Below, piece by piece: positions 18,091-26,957 of a stretch of DNA of 64,000 nucleotides (positions are counted from its first letter, which is position 1; every line of letters starts with the position of its first letter). The translations under genes were made by a program, and so were the position numbers. Origin of the DNA: Kaistia soli DSM 19436 (GTDB lineage Bacteria; Pseudomonadota; Alphaproteobacteria; Rhizobiales; Kaistiaceae). Location of the stretch: contig NZ_FQUP01000001.1 of NCBI RefSeq assembly GCF_900129325.1, positions 1,204,214 to 1,268,213 of the forward strand, read 5' to 3'. The notes under the pieces were generated by a model. The model was not told where the DNA came from, did no database searches, and saw only the letters and a program-made list of their open reading frames with translations.

Positions 18091-21000
18091 ATGCCCGACA
18101 ATTTCGCGAACCTGCTGCCGCTCGTTTCGTCTGTCGACGATCTGATGGGCAACAAGACGGTAGACGGCGTCACCTCGACAGTGCGTGTCCCGCGCGCCAA
18201 CATCACGAACGGAGCGTCGCCGGCGGATATCATTGCGGTTGCCGACCGCGCAACCGCGCTCGAGGCGGACCTTGCCCCTGGCGCCCGGGTGATGCGTGGC
18301 GGCGCCAATATCGCGTCGGCCGCGTCCATCGATCTCGGCGCGGCGACAGGCGACTTCGCGGCTATCACCGGCACGACGACGATCGCCTCGCTCGGAACGG
18401 CGCCGGCCGGGATCGAGCGGACGGTCTATTTTACGGGCGTGCTGACGCTGACGCACAGCGGCACACTGGTGCTCCCGACTGGCGCCAATATCACGACGGC
18501 GGTCGGTGACGTTGCGGTATTCCGCTCGCATGGGTCGGGAGCTTGGCGGTGCGTCAGCTATATGCGCGCGGATGGCAACCCGGTCACCGGGTCGATGGGC
18601 GGCAAGGTCGACAAGACGACGACCGTGTCGGCGTCCGGCATGGCGTCGGGTGGCGGGGCGCTCGACGCCAACCGCACCATCACCGTAACCGCGGCGACCG
18701 ATGCCGAGATCCTCGCCCGCACGGCGAACAAGGCTGCCGATGCGCGCGGCGTCGGTGTCCTCGTCGACGCGGCCGTACGCGGCCTTCGCCAGAACCGCAT
18801 TCCCAACGCCTATTTCACGCGCGACTTGATCGGGCAGGTACTGCCCTACGGCTACACGTCGGCCTTCTCGTCCTCCGGTGGCGGCGTGCTCGCCGCGTCG
18901 GCAATCGCGGCTTTTGCCAACAAGCCGCTCAAGACCGCCAATGCGCTCAAGGTTTCGTCGTTCTACAACGGCACCAACAAGACCGACTTTCAGCTGCGCT
19001 CGCCGATCTTCACCGTGCCGGATGCCCTCGCCGGCGACACTACGGCGACTGTCCGCTATGTGTGCCAGCTTTATCTCGGCTCGGCCAACGTCTCCGTCAC
19101 GGCCCTCTCGTCTGGCTATGCCAATGCTGACGGCACTGGCACGACTTATACGCTGACGCCGACCAAGATCTCGACCGATGTCGTCGGCGGCTGGGCGACG
19201 GTGATCTTCGACGTGCCGATCAGCAATGCCGCAGTGCGTTCGCTCTTCATCGCGCTGCGCCTGATGGCGCTCACCTCCGGCGGCAACTTCTCGGCCGACA
19301 GCTATGTCGTCGGCATGTTCGCCGACTTCAATCGGTCTGACGTCGACACACCGGATTTCAGCGCCGGCGAGCAACTGGTGATTGATGCGGGACAGGTTTC
19401 GCCTGCCATTGGCAAGCCGCATCTGCTCGGCGGCAACCGCATCCGCAATCCCCTGTTCACCGCCGATCCGGTCGGCGCCAGCTATACCGGGCCGCCTTCC
19501 GAATACACCGTTGGAATCGGAAGCGGCTTTTCCTTGGCGCCCTGGTCGATTGTCTCGACGGTGACGCCCTTCAAGACGAAGCAGGCGTTTCGGGCTTCCA
19601 TCTCCTATGACGGCACGACCAAGACCGAAGTGCAGCTTCGGCAGACGGTCGATCTCCCGCCCGATCTCGTCGGCGACACAACGGCCGTCGCGCGCCTGAT
19701 CTTCTATGTGAAGGTCGACGACCTCTCCAAGGTCGCGCTCTCGATCGTAACCGCGATGCTCAATGACGCGCTTGCGTCACAGGGCACGCCGACGCCGGTC
19801 AAGCGCTCCTCGGATGGTCCGAACGCGACGTGGTTCCCGATCATCTATGACATCCCGATCACGGTCGGAACGACGACGAAACTGCAAGTCTTCATGCGCC
19901 TGTCTGCGCTTTCGACGGCCGGGAATTTCACGGGCACGATTGATGTCACTGGCGTCTTCCTCGGCTTCAACCGGCCTGAACAGACGGTCTATGACAAGAA
20001 CGCCGACTATGACGCCGAGCTGGCGGCCAAGAAGGCGCTGCCGAATATCGCCAGCAACTCGGCCGCCTTCTTCGGCTCGAACAAGGCCAAGAATGCCCTG
20101 TTCATGGGCGATGCCATCGGCCTGACAGCGGCGCCTGCTGGATGGGCTCTCAGTTCGGGCGGAACCGGCGCGACGAAACCGAACACCGAGATCGTCGCGA
20201 CGCAGACGCCGTGGTCGGGAGTCGAGCAGGCGCTTCGCGTCTACCTGACCTCGACCGGCGCCGCCTGGTCGGACCTTCAGCCGCGGCAGACGATCGCTGT
20301 CCCCAGGGAACTTCAAGGGCGGACGGATGCTGTCCTCAAACTGATCTTCTTCGTGCGCGCCGACGCGGCGCAGGTGGCGCAGGGCTTCAACCAGATCACC
20401 GGCCTCGTCACGATGTATGACGCTTCCGGGGTCTCGCTGGGTTCGGCGACCATCACCAAGGTCTCGACCGACAATCTGGTCGCCGACACCTGGTTTCCGG
20501 TCATCATCACCGCGCCGATCACAAACGCCTCGGCCCGGTCGCTGCTGGTCTCGGCCCGCGTGCAAACGGCGCATGGTGCCTATGCCGGCGGCCTCTGCGA
20601 TCTCACCGGCTTCTTCATGGGGTTCAATCGGCCTGAGCTCACGACCTTCGAGCGCAACCTCAACGACGATATCGATCAGCGTGCCAAGGTGCAGGCGCTC
20701 GCCGTCAACGCCGGCAGCTCCAACCTGACCCGAGTCAGCACTTTCGACCAGTATTCGGACATCCTCGGCAATATCCTGCCGATGATCCCCGACAGCATCA
20801 TCAACTGCCCCGGCGACAGCCTCACCGATCTCGATTGGGCGGCGGTCATCGCTGCGGCTTATGCTGCAGCCGGGCAGACGCGCACCGTCCGCAACCTCGG
20901 TATCGGCGGCGAGGCAAGCTATGAAATCGTCAATCGAGCGCAGGGCTACCAGCCCTATGTGACCGGCATCACCTGGTCGACCGGGACGATCCGTTTGCGT

Positions 21001-21855
21001 GCCCGGCGCGCTGTACCGGCACGCACCTTCAACACGACGTATCGCGCCTACTGGGAGGCCTACGGGGCGCGGATCGCCGAGCCGACCGCCGTCGAGTTCT
21101 TCAACGCCAACGGGCGCATCGGCAAGAGCTTCAGCCGGCTGTCGGCCTCCGGCGCGGTGTCGGGCGCGACGATCACCGCCAACGGCCATCCTTTCGCCAA
21201 TGGCGATACCATCTTCGTCCGCGACGCCGTCGTTCCGACCGGCATGTACAAGTACAAGCCCTATTACGTCCGCGACGTGACCACGAACACCTTTGCCGTG
21301 GCCGAAGTGAGCGGCGGCGCCGCGATCACCTTCACCTCGGCGGTGACAGTCACCTTCCTTGGCGATTTCTACCTCGATTGGGATTACACGACCGGCGTCG
21401 ATCACACGATCACGGCCGTTACGCATACCAATTGGGACAAGAGCGCCCAGATTACGATGGCCTCCGTCAACACCATCAACAAGATGGGGTCGCCGGCGGC
21501 TGACTTGGCGCAGCTCAAGGCGGACACCCGCGCGCTGATCGCGCAGCTCAAGACACTCTCGAAGCGGTTCCTGATCCTGACGCTTTCGGTCGATGCGAGC
21601 TGGACGATCGGCACGCCCGAATACGACACCGTGATGGCCTACAACGCCTGGGTGCTCGCCGAGTACCCGAACAATTCGGCCGACCTCTACGCCTTCCTGC
21701 GGACACTCGGCGACGGCTCGGCCAACGACAATGCCGACATCGCCGCCGGCATCATCCCGCGTTCTCTCCGGGTCGACAGTGTCCATTGGAACAACGCGAC
21801 GACTCAGGTCGGCAACTGGATCTATTCATCCTTTCTGGCGCCGCGCGGCTGGTAG
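18091..21855 (+). CDS. Large tail fibre with repeated modules and C-terminal SGNH esterase
   Basis: ATG 18,091 behind GAGAGAGG gives 1254 residues. The N-terminal part carries an attachment module also found in the prophage 2 fibre. Three related beta modules follow, each opening with an R/K-x-x-N-x-x-F motif (near residues 235, 450 and 670) and ending with a MGFNRPE or LGFNRPE-type segment, probably carbohydrate-binding. The C-terminal domain is an SGNH hydrolase: GDSLTD with Ser910, NLGIGGEAS, and the DSVH pair Asp1229/His1232. It may de-esterify host surface polysaccharide during adsorption. Confidence 0.85.
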   Translation: MPDNFANLLPLVSSVDDLMGNKTVDGVTSTVRVPRANITNGASPADIIAVADRATALEADLAPGARVMRGGANIASAASIDLGAATGDFAAITGTTTIASLGTAPAGIERTVYFTGVLTLTHSGTLVLPTGANITTAVGDVAVFRSHGSGAWRCVSYMRADGNPVTGSMGGKVDKTTTVSASGMASGGGALDANRTITVTAATDAEILARTANKAADARGVGVLVDAAVRGLRQNRIPNAYFTRDLIGQVLPYGYTSAFSSSGGGVLAASAIAAFANKPLKTANALKVSSFYNGTNKTDFQLRSPIFTVPDALAGDTTATVRYVCQLYLGSANVSVTALSSGYANADGTGTTYTLTPTKISTDVVGGWATVIFDVPISNAAVRSLFIALRLMALTSGGNFSADSYVVGMFADFNRSDVDTPDFSAGEQLVIDAGQVSPAIGKPHLLGGNRIRNPLFTADPVGASYTGPPSEYTVGIGSGFSLAPWSIVSTVTPFKTKQAFRASISYDGTTKTEVQLRQTVDLPPDLVGDTTAVARLIFYVKVDDLSKVALSIVTAMLNDALASQGTPTPVKRSSDGPNATWFPIIYDIPITVGTTTKLQVFMRLSALSTAGNFTGTIDVTGVFLGFNRPEQTVYDKNADYDAELAAKKALPNIASNSAAFFGSNKAKNALFMGDAIGLTAAPAGWALSSGGTGATKPNTEIVATQTPWSGVEQALRVYLTSTGAAWSDLQPRQTIAVPRELQGRTDAVLKLIFFVRADAAQVAQGFNQITGLVTMYDASGVSLGSATITKVSTDNLVADTWFPVIITAPITNASARSLLVSARVQTAHGAYAGGLCDLTGFFMGFNRPELTTFERNLNDDIDQRAKVQALAVNAGSSNLTRVSTFDQYSDILGNILPMIPDSIINCPGDSLTDLDWAAVIAAAYAAAGQTRTVRNLGIGGEASYEIVNRAQGYQPYVTGITWSTGTIRLRARRAVPARTFNTTYRAYWEAYGARIAEPTAVEFFNANGRIGKSFSRLSASGAVSGATITANGHPFANGDTIFVRDAVVPTGMYKYKPYYVRDVTTNTFAVAEVSGGAAITFTSAVTVTFLGDFYLDWDYTTGVDHTITAVTHTNWDKSAQITMASVNTINKMGSPAADLAQLKADTRALIAQLKTLSKRFLILTLSVDASWTIGTPEYDTVMAYNAWVLAEYPNNSADLYAFLRTLGDGSANDNADIAAGIIPRSLRVDSVHWNNATTQVGNWIYSSFLAPRGW
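18301..18558 (+). repeat. Fibre module shared with prophage 2 (copy 1)
   Basis: These 258 bases align without gaps to 60,987-61,244. Both code for ANIASAA...DLGAATGDFAAIT followed by a Thr/Leu-rich beta segment and GDVAVFRSHG. Differences are mostly in third codon positions. It is a mosaic fibre segment, not a simple repeat within one gene. Confidence 0.85.
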
Positions 21856-21908
21856 CGCCCCGCGGATTACGGCCTCCCGTCTGAACTCATCCACCTTCGG
21901 AGTTATCC

Positions 21909-22157
21909 ATGCAGCTCGTCAGTGATTGGCGCGCGTTGCTCAAGCACGCGTGGACGGTTCGATTTTTCGCGCTTGCAGCGATCTGCGCCGGCGCAACGCA
22001 GGCTCTGCCGGCGCTCATCGATGTCATCCCGCCCTGGCCCTATGCCGCCCTGATGTTCATCGCTCAGGCCGGCAGCATCGTCTTTCCGGTCCTCGGCATC
22101 CCCGCGCGCGTGGTTGCGCAGCCCAAGACGCTCGGAGGTGACGATGCCGGTCAATAA
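21909..22157 (+). CDS. Holin-like small membrane protein
   Basis: The 82-residue protein has a cytoplasmic-type start (MQLVSDWRALLKHAWTVR) and two hydrophobic segments (about 19-38 and 45-66), typical of small holins placed before an endolysin gene. It overlaps the endolysin start by 14 bases. The same N-terminus (MKLVSDWRAVLKHAW) begins at 63,947 in prophage 2. With a SAR endolysin downstream it may be a pinholin, but that is inference. Confidence 0.75.
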   Translation: MQLVSDWRALLKHAWTVRFFALAAICAGATQALPALIDVIPPWPYAALMFIAQAGSIVFPVLGIPARVVAQPKTLGGDDAGQ

Positions 22158-22671
22158 GATCCAGAGCAGCCGGCGGGCGAGAACAGCGATCGCCGGAGCC
22201 GGAGCGGCCGGCGCCGTGGCTTTGGCAAGCGTTGTCCTGATCCAGCCATGGGAGGGCCGCAGCCTCGTCGCCTATCGCGATATCGTCGGCGTGCTGACGA
22301 TCTGCGACGGCGACACGGCGAATGTCCGCCCTGGCATGAAGGTGACGCCCGCCGAATGCGATCGGCGCCTCGCCGTCCGTGTCCGCCGCGATTATTTCGA
22401 GCCGCTCAAGGGTTGCATCTTCGGTTTCGAGAAGCGGCCGATCAGCTGGCAGGCGAGCATGATCTCGCTTGCCTACAATGTCGGGACCGGCGCGGCCTGC
22501 AACTCGAGCGCGGCCCGGCTCGCCCGGCTCGGCAAGCTGCGCGAGAGCTGCGAAGCGGCGACGGCCTTCAACAAGGCTGGCGGCAAGACGGTTTCCGGCC
22601 TCGTCAAGCGCCGCGAGATGGGCGACGCGACCCGGATCGGCGAAGCCGAGCTTTGCGTGAGCGGGCTGTGA
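22144..22671 (+). CDS. SAR endolysin, GH24 (T4-type) lysozyme
   Basis: The 175-residue enzyme hydrolyses peptidoglycan. ATG 22,144 follows GGAGGTG. The catalytic triad is canonical, E-8 residues-D-5 residues-T, here Glu37, Asp46 and Thr52 in WEGRSLVAYRDIVGVLT. The N-terminus has a short basic start and an Ala/Gly-rich weakly hydrophobic helix (residues 15-33) without a cleavage site, the mark of a signal-anchor-release endolysin secreted by Sec and freed on membrane depolarisation. The Cys residues after the triad may take part in activation. Confidence 0.88.
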   Translation: MPVNKIQSSRRARTAIAGAGAAGAVALASVVLIQPWEGRSLVAYRDIVGVLTICDGDTANVRPGMKVTPAECDRRLAVRVRRDYFEPLKGCIFGFEKRPISWQASMISLAYNVGTGAACNSSAARLARLGKLRESCEAATAFNKAGGKTVSGLVKRREMGDATRIGEAELCVSGL

Positions 22672-22955
22672 TGGGTGCGCTCTCGCCGATCCTTCGCAGC
22701 ATCGATAGAGCCGGCAAGTTGGCGTTCTACTGCCCAGGCTGCCGTACCGAGCATGTCGTCCGCCTGAAAACGCACGGTGGCCCTCATGAATGGGATGGAA
22801 ACGCTAAAGCGCCGACGCTCACGCCAAGCATCCTCTATCCCGGAGCCTGCCATTCCTTCGTGACGAACGGACGCATCCAGTTCCTCGGCGATTGCGCGCA
22901 TGAGCTCGCTGGGCAAACGGTCGACCTGCCGCCGTGGCCGGGAGCCGACCCATGA
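22671..22955 (+). CDS. DUF6527-like zinc-binding protein in the lysis cassette
   Basis: The 94-residue protein shows the family pattern: FYCPGCRTEHVVRL with a C-x2-C pair and His, HEWDGNAKAPTLTPSILYP, and CHSFVTNGRIQFLGDCAHEL with further Cys and His ligands, then LAGQTVDLPPW. It probably binds one zinc. The function is unknown, but members often sit between endolysin and spanin genes. Both ends overlap neighbours by ATG/TGA. Confidence 0.8.
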   Translation: MGALSPILRSIDRAGKLAFYCPGCRTEHVVRLKTHGGPHEWDGNAKAPTLTPSILYPGACHSFVTNGRIQFLGDCAHELAGQTVDLPPWPGADP

Positions 22956-23293
22956 GCCTCCCCTCCGTCTTGGGCCTCAAGGGCTTGGCGATCGCCATCG
23001 TCGTCGGCGCGGCGGTCGGCGGCTTCGCTTCCTACAAGGTGACGCGGGCCTTCGCCGATCGCGAGATCGCCGCCTACAAAGCGGCCGCCGTCCAGTCCCG
23101 TCTCAATGCCGCAAAGGCCGATCTTCGCATCGACAAGGGCGCCCGCGTCGACGCCGCGGCCGATGCCGATGTCATCGCCGAGACGGACCGTCGCAATCAG
23201 GAGATCCTGCATGCCCCGCCCGCGTCTTCTGGTTCTGATTGCGACGACACTGTTGGCGACGCTGGCGCTCGCTGGATGCGATCGATCCGATAG
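22952..23293 (+). CDS. Inner-membrane spanin (Rz-like)
   Basis: ATG 22,952 gives 113 residues with an N-terminal membrane anchor (LAIAIVVGAAVGGFASYKV) and a long charged helix (FADREIAAYKAAAVQSRLN and onward), as in Rz i-spanins. The gene contains the start of the lipoprotein gene at 23,211 in another frame, the classic Rz/Rz1 nested arrangement. Together they fuse the inner and outer membranes in the last step of lysis. Confidence 0.85.
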   Translation: MSLPSVLGLKGLAIAIVVGAAVGGFASYKVTRAFADREIAAYKAAAVQSRLNAAKADLRIDKGARVDAAADADVIAETDRRNQEILHAPPASSGSDCDDTVGDAGARWMRSIR

Positions 23294-23549
23294 ATATCTC
23301 GCGATCGAGCAGCGCAGCCTGCCGGCAAAGCCGGACTATGTCCGCGAAGTCTTTGTCGCCGATCCGCAACCGACGGCGAAATGGCGCGACGTCGCCGGCG
23401 CCGAGCGGGCCGGCCGGGTCAAAGCGAACAAGATCATCGACTGTTTCGGCCGCTGGTACGATCGCCAGCGCGAGCAATACGCGATGATCGGCGAGCGGGC
23501 AGCGACGGCAACGGTCGAGGTCTGCAAGGCCGGGGTGGTGCCGAAATGA
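23211..23549 (+). CDS. Outer-membrane spanin lipoprotein (Rz1-like)
   Basis: ATG 23,211 lies eight bases after AGGAG inside the Rz-like gene, in a different frame, and gives 112 residues. The signal peptide MPRPRLLVLIATTLLATLALAGC carries a clear lipobox (LAGC). The mature part is longer than classical Rz1 but keeps a proline-containing N-terminal region before a helical, Arg-rich part (shown by KIIDCFGRWYDRQREQY). The nested position supports the call. [The signal peptide is quoted here only by its key residues: LLATLALAGC.]. Confidence 0.8.
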   Translation: MPRPRLLVLIATTLLATLALAGCDRSDRYLAIEQRSLPAKPDYVREVFVADPQPTAKWRDVAGAERAGRVKANKIIDCFGRWYDRQREQYAMIGERAATATVEVCKAGVVPK

Positions 23550-23857
23550 TCCTGCCCGACGAAGACTATCAGGTACTGCCGTCGGAGAAGCATACCGACA
23601 TCCCGAAATGGACGCGCGACCTCCTGGACGAGCTGCGGCCGGAGGAGGTCGAGGCGCTCCGGCGCGTCGCACGGCTCGGACCGGAGGGCACGGCACAGCT
23701 GCTGGCGGCGATCGAGCTCGCCCGCTCGGTCGGCACGGTCGCGAAGTTCGTCAAATGGCTGGTGATCGGCTGCCTCGGCATCTTCTTCGCCTCGATGCTG
23801 TTCGCCGAGAAGATCATCACGCTCCTCTCCTGGATCAGCAAGGGAAAGGGCCAGTGA
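23546..23857 (+). CDS. Single-pass membrane protein after the spanins
   Basis: The 103-residue protein has a charged helical N-terminal domain (WTRDLLDELRPEEVEALRRV) and one C-terminal membrane helix (LVIGCLGIFFASMLFA). Its ATG overlaps the spanin stop and its stop overlaps the next gene. It may be an extra lysis or anti-lysis factor, but nothing beyond topology and position can be said. Confidence 0.6.
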   Translation: MILPDEDYQVLPSEKHTDIPKWTRDLLDELRPEEVEALRRVARLGPEGTAQLLAAIELARSVGTVAKFVKWLVIGCLGIFFASMLFAEKIITLLSWISKGKGQ

Positions 23858-24306
23858 TGCGCACGACCCGCATTGTCCTGATCTTCGCCTTCGGCGTCAT
23901 TGCCGCCATGCTCGGCGTGTGGGCCGGCGACCGCAACCCGGCGACGGAAAGCCTCCTCGCCGAGGCGCGACCGCCGGACGTTTTGCCGGGCGGCCAACTG
24001 CACATCGCCTATGAGTTCCGCCGCTACCGGCTTTGCCCGCGCGAGACACAGCGGACGATCTTCGACGGGCAGAATATCCGCTTTGACCTCGGGACGCAGA
24101 TGCGGGCTCTATCCGGGCCGGTCGGTGCGGACAGTTATGTCCAGCCGATCACGGTCCCGCCGGCCGCCGCACCGGGGCCAGCGCGCTATCGCGTCATGAT
24201 CTATGACTACTGCAATCCGCTGCACCGGCTATGGCCGCTCTCGAAGGTGATCGAGATCCCGTTCACGATCCTGCCGGAGACGCCTCTCCCCTCGAATCGG
24301 AACTGA
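23857..24306 (+). CDS. Hypothetical secreted or membrane-anchored protein
   Basis: The 149-residue product starts with a signal or anchor sequence (IVLIFAFGVIAAMLGVWA) and continues as a beta-rich periplasmic domain with two Cys in LCPRET and DYCNPLHRLWPL, possibly a disulfide pair. It is the last gene of the rightward lysis operon. It could be a lysogenic-conversion factor. The family is not recognised. Confidence 0.55.
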   Translation: MRTTRIVLIFAFGVIAAMLGVWAGDRNPATESLLAEARPPDVLPGGQLHIAYEFRRYRLCPRETQRTIFDGQNIRFDLGTQMRALSGPVGADSYVQPITVPPAAAPGPARYRVMIYDYCNPLHRLWPLSKVIEIPFTILPETPLPSNRN

Positions 24307-24351
24307 TTCGCTCGGCCCGCCTTGAGTCCCCCGACTCGACAGGAGGCGACC

Positions 24352-24597
24352 ATGGGCCATCCATTCCCGCGCGTATCAGTCTGGGAGACGGCGACCGCGA
24401 GCCGCGGCCTGACCGATGTCGAGGGCGCGGCGCGCTGGCTGCTCGATCAATGGCCGGATAGGGTCCGTCGTCCGCGAAGCTATCGGCCGGCTCTGAAAGC
24501 CTGCCTCGATGTGCTCGAGGGCAATGGCACGGTCGAGCGCGCCCGCGCTGCGCTGATCAAAGCCGCGGCCGATGCGGACATCCTCGACAAGGCATGA
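24352..24597 (+). CDS. DUF982 family protein
   Basis: The 81-residue protein follows a perfect AGGAGG ribosome site. It has the DUF982 layout: a short strand, VEGAARWLLDQWP, PALKACLDVLEGNGTVERAR and an Ala-rich C-terminal helix. DUF982 proteins are small, mostly found in Rhizobiales, often in many copies per genome and of unknown function. Its presence suggests cargo acquired from a rhizobial host. Confidence 0.75.
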   Translation: MGHPFPRVSVWETATASRGLTDVEGAARWLLDQWPDRVRRPRSYRPALKACLDVLEGNGTVERARAALIKAAADADILDKA

Positions 24598-24607
24598 TGG
24601 CGTGCGT

Positions 24608-24874
24608 CTACGGCGGTCCGTGCGGCCCAGCCTCGACCTTCTCCCACATCTCGCGCCAGGCATCCATTGCCGCCTCGATCGACGCGGCCATGCCGTTCTG
24701 CACGCCGGGCGGACGGCCGACGATCGCGGTGACTGACCAGGTCACATGATAGCTTGGCAGCTTGTGCTCGATGATCGTCCCGACCGTGCGGCCGTCAAGC
24801 ATGACGCGGTAGATCTGCGACGGGTCGACCGGGTTCGATTTGATGCGACGCAGGCGGAAGCGGGTGTCATTCAT
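24608..24874 (-). CDS. Hypothetical protein at the prophage edge
   Basis: ATG 24,874 gives 88 residues (MNDTRFRLRRIKSNPVDPSQ..., ending WEKVEAGPHGPP). It is convergent with the DUF982 gene. The domain has a strand-rich N-terminus (IYRVMLDGRTVGTII) and a C-terminal helix (IEAAMDAWREMWEKV). A longer frame from 24,985 would run through the inverted repeat and is less likely. No function is known. Confidence 0.5.
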   Translation of the reverse strand: MNDTRFRLRRIKSNPVDPSQIYRVMLDGRTVGTIIEHKLPSYHVTWSVTAIVGRPPGVQNGMAASIEAAMDAWREMWEKVEAGPHGPP

Positions 24875-24907
24875 GACGGAGGCTAGTGAACGAGTCGGGA
24901 ACGAGAC

Positions 24908-24936
24908 TGCACGGATATTGCACGAATATCTGTGCA
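24908..24936. repeat. Inverted repeat between prophage 1 and tRNA-Thr
   Basis: Arms TGCACGGATAT and ATATCTGTGCA (11 bases, one mismatch) flank a 7-base loop. The loop starts with another TGCAC. It lies between the last prophage gene and the tRNA and may be an integrase/Xis arm site, an operator or a terminator. No T-run follows on either strand, which argues against a simple terminator. Confidence 0.6.
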
Positions 24937-25016
24937 GGTTCACGCCATGTTCTGCCGTTCCGTGCCGAATGCGATGATATGGCAAACCGAGAAGGCATTG
25001 AAATCATTAGGAAAAA

Positions 25017-25091
<75 letters not shown>

Positions 25092-25239
25092 GTCGCGGCG
25101 CGCTTGGCGCGGACGGCGGCCTTACTGCCACAGTGGGGCGGGCGGATCAAGCGGCGTCGGGGGCCGGGGCGCGCTTTCCTCGCGCCTGTGGATGGCCGGT
25201 GGTTTTCCGATCGGTGATTCGGGGTTAGGGTTCGTGAAC

Positions 25240-25431
25240 ATGACTGACAAGATCCAACCGCCCGAAAAGGCGAAATCCAGCGCGAACACTCAGGGACAGC
25301 GCGAGAAGGATGCTCGCGCCGCGCGGCTGGCCGCAGCGCTCCGCGCCAATCTCGGCAAGCGCAAGGCGGCCGCCCGCGCCGCTGCCGTCACGCCGCCTTT
25401 GGAAGGCGTGCCCGACGACAAGATGCCCTGA
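25240..25431 (+). CDS. Small conserved basic protein upstream of murA
   Basis: ATG 25,240 gives 63 residues: a polar N-terminus, a basic helical middle (RAARLAAALRANLGKRKAAA) and an acidic end (LEGVPDDKMP). Short proteins like this are commonly annotated upstream of murA in Rhizobiales, from memory. It may bind nucleic acid because of its charge, but this is a guess. Confidence 0.6.
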   Translation: MTDKIQPPEKAKSSANTQGQREKDARAARLAAALRANLGKRKAAARAAAVTPPLEGVPDDKMP

Positions 25432-25578
25432 CGGCTTGCGCAGTTCAGGCGCGATGCCGGCCTGCGGAACGCCGGAGCCCGCTATCCTTGAGTCGGCCCC
25501 AATCCTCATGTAATCAGGCCGGCTTCAAGCTTCGGCGGCTGTCCGCCTTGCCGGTGATTCGAACACGGGGCCCCCTTC

Positions 25579-26868
25579 ATGGACAAGATTCGCATCGTCG
25601 GCGGCGCGCGCCTCAACGGCACGATCCCGATCTCCGGCGCCAAGAATGCCGCGCTGCCTCTGATGATCGCGAGCCTTCTGACGGATGAGACGCTGACGCT
25701 GGCGAATCTGCCGCGCCTTGCCGATGTCGCGCTTCTAAAGCGCATCCTCGGCAATCATGGCGTCGACATGACAATCTCCGGCAAGCGCATCGGCGAGGCC
25801 GAGCTTTCCGGCGAAACGGCCCACTTCACGGCCCGTACGATCGTCGATACGACGGCGCCCTATGAACTCGTCTCGAAGATGCGTGCCAGCTTCTGGGTGA
25901 TCGGGCCGCTGCTCGCCCGCGAGCGCTTCGCCAAGGTTTCGCTGCCTGGCGGCTGCGCTATCGGAACGCGGCCCGTCGATCTTTTCCTTGAGGCGCTGAC
26001 GAGCCTCGGTGCGTCGATCGAGATCGATGCTGGCTATGTCATTGCCCGCGCCCCGGACGGGCTCAAGGGCGGACGTGTCGTCTTCCCGAAGGTCACTGTC
26101 GGCGCAACGCATGTGACGATGATGGCCGCGACCCTGGCGCATGGCGAGACGGTCATCGAAAATGCCGCCCGCGAGCCGGAAATCGTCGATCTCGCCGACT
26201 GCCTGATCAAGATGGGCGCCAAGATCACGGGCGCTGGCACCTCGACCATTCGCGTTGAGGGCGTTGATCGCCTGCATGGCGCCCGCCATGCCGTGATGCC
26301 TGACCGCATCGAGGCTGGCACTTATGCGATGGCCGTGGCGATGACCGGCGGCGACGTGCTGCTCGAAGGCGCGCGGCACGACACGCTGGTGACGCCGCTC
26401 GAAGTGCTGTCCGAAGTCGGTGCCGAGGTCACGGTTACCAATACCGGCATCCGCATCTATCGCAACGGCGCCGACCTGCAGCCGGTCGACGTCGTGACGG
26501 AGCCCTTCCCTGGCTTCCCGACCGATCTGCAGGCGCAGCTGATGGCGCTCGTCTGCCGCGCCAAGGGCACGTCGCATATCCGCGAGACGATCTTCGAGAA
26601 TCGCTTCATGCATGTCCAGGAACTGGCCCGGCTTGGCGCCGAGATCCATCTCGACGGCCAGAACGCGACGATCGTTGGCGTACCGGTGCTGAAAGGCGCG
26701 CCTGTCATGGCGACCGATCTTCGCGCATCGGTCTCGCTGGTCATCGCGGGTCTCGCCGCCGAGGGCGAGACGATGGTCAACCGCGTCTATCATCTCGATC
26801 GCGGCTTCGAGCGGCTCGAGGACAAGCTCTCGCGCTGCGGCGCCACGATCGAGCGCATCAGCGGCTAG
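25579..26868 (+). CDS. murA: UDP-N-acetylglucosamine 1-carboxyvinyltransferase
   Basis: MurA transfers enolpyruvate from PEP to UDP-GlcNAc, the first committed cytoplasmic step of peptidoglycan synthesis. The 429-residue length is standard. Lys22-Asn23 lie in [12 protein letters not shown], and the catalytic loop [15 protein letters not shown] has Cys126, so the enzyme should be fosfomycin-sensitive. Other conserved parts are [13 protein letters not shown] and [12 protein letters not shown]. It opens the core gene block that runs to yacG. Confidence 0.98.
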   Translation: MDKIRIVGGARLNGTIPISGAKNAALPLMIASLLTDETLTLANLPRLADVALLKRILGNHGVDMTISGKRIGEAELSGETAHFTARTIVDTTAPYELVSKMRASFWVIGPLLARERFAKVSLPGGCAIGTRPVDLFLEALTSLGASIEIDAGYVIARAPDGLKGGRVVFPKVTVGATHVTMMAATLAHGETVIENAAREPEIVDLADCLIKMGAKITGAGTSTIRVEGVDRLHGARHAVMPDRIEAGTYAMAVAMTGGDVLLEGARHDTLVTPLEVLSEVGAEVTVTNTGIRIYRNGADLQPVDVVTEPFPGFPTDLQAQLMALVCRAKGTSHIRETIFENRFMHVQELARLGAEIHLDGQNATIVGVPVLKGAPVMATDLRASVSLVIAGLAAEGETMVNRVYHLDRGFERLEDKLSRCGATIERISG

Positions 26869-26957
26869 GTGAGTCTTCCCAAGAAGAGCTTGCGCTTTCA
26901 ACGCGCCATTCCCACCTTCGGGCCAGAACATTGGCTGTGCCAAAGGGGTGCGTAGTG

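Larger units (their letters stand above)
1..24940 (+). mobile_element. Prophage 1 (siphovirus type), left end outside the window
   Basis: Almost all genes run rightward in the order head, connector, tail tube, chaperone, tape measure, tip, fibre, lysis. The first bases are the end of a large terminase gene, so packaging, early and integrase genes lie to the left. The right edge is set only approximately: after the last accessory gene (start 24,874) comes an inverted repeat and then the 3' end of tRNA-Thr at 25,017, a typical attachment position. No attachment-site repeat can be confirmed because the other end is not in the window. Confidence 0.9.

Noticed and set aside
19777..21786. 669-codon antisense ORF over the prophage 1 fibre
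   Set aside because: Same kind of GC-driven shadow frame; the sense frame has clear SGNH motifs and a ribosome site.
18091..21855. Internal fibre repeats considered as a diversity-generating retroelement target
   Set aside because: No reverse transcriptase gene and no adenine-biased template/variable repeat pair in the window.
24608..24985. Longer version of the leftward edge gene starting at 24,985
   Set aside because: It would translate through the inverted repeat and reach to within 32 bases of the tRNA end; the shorter start at 24,874 is more credible.
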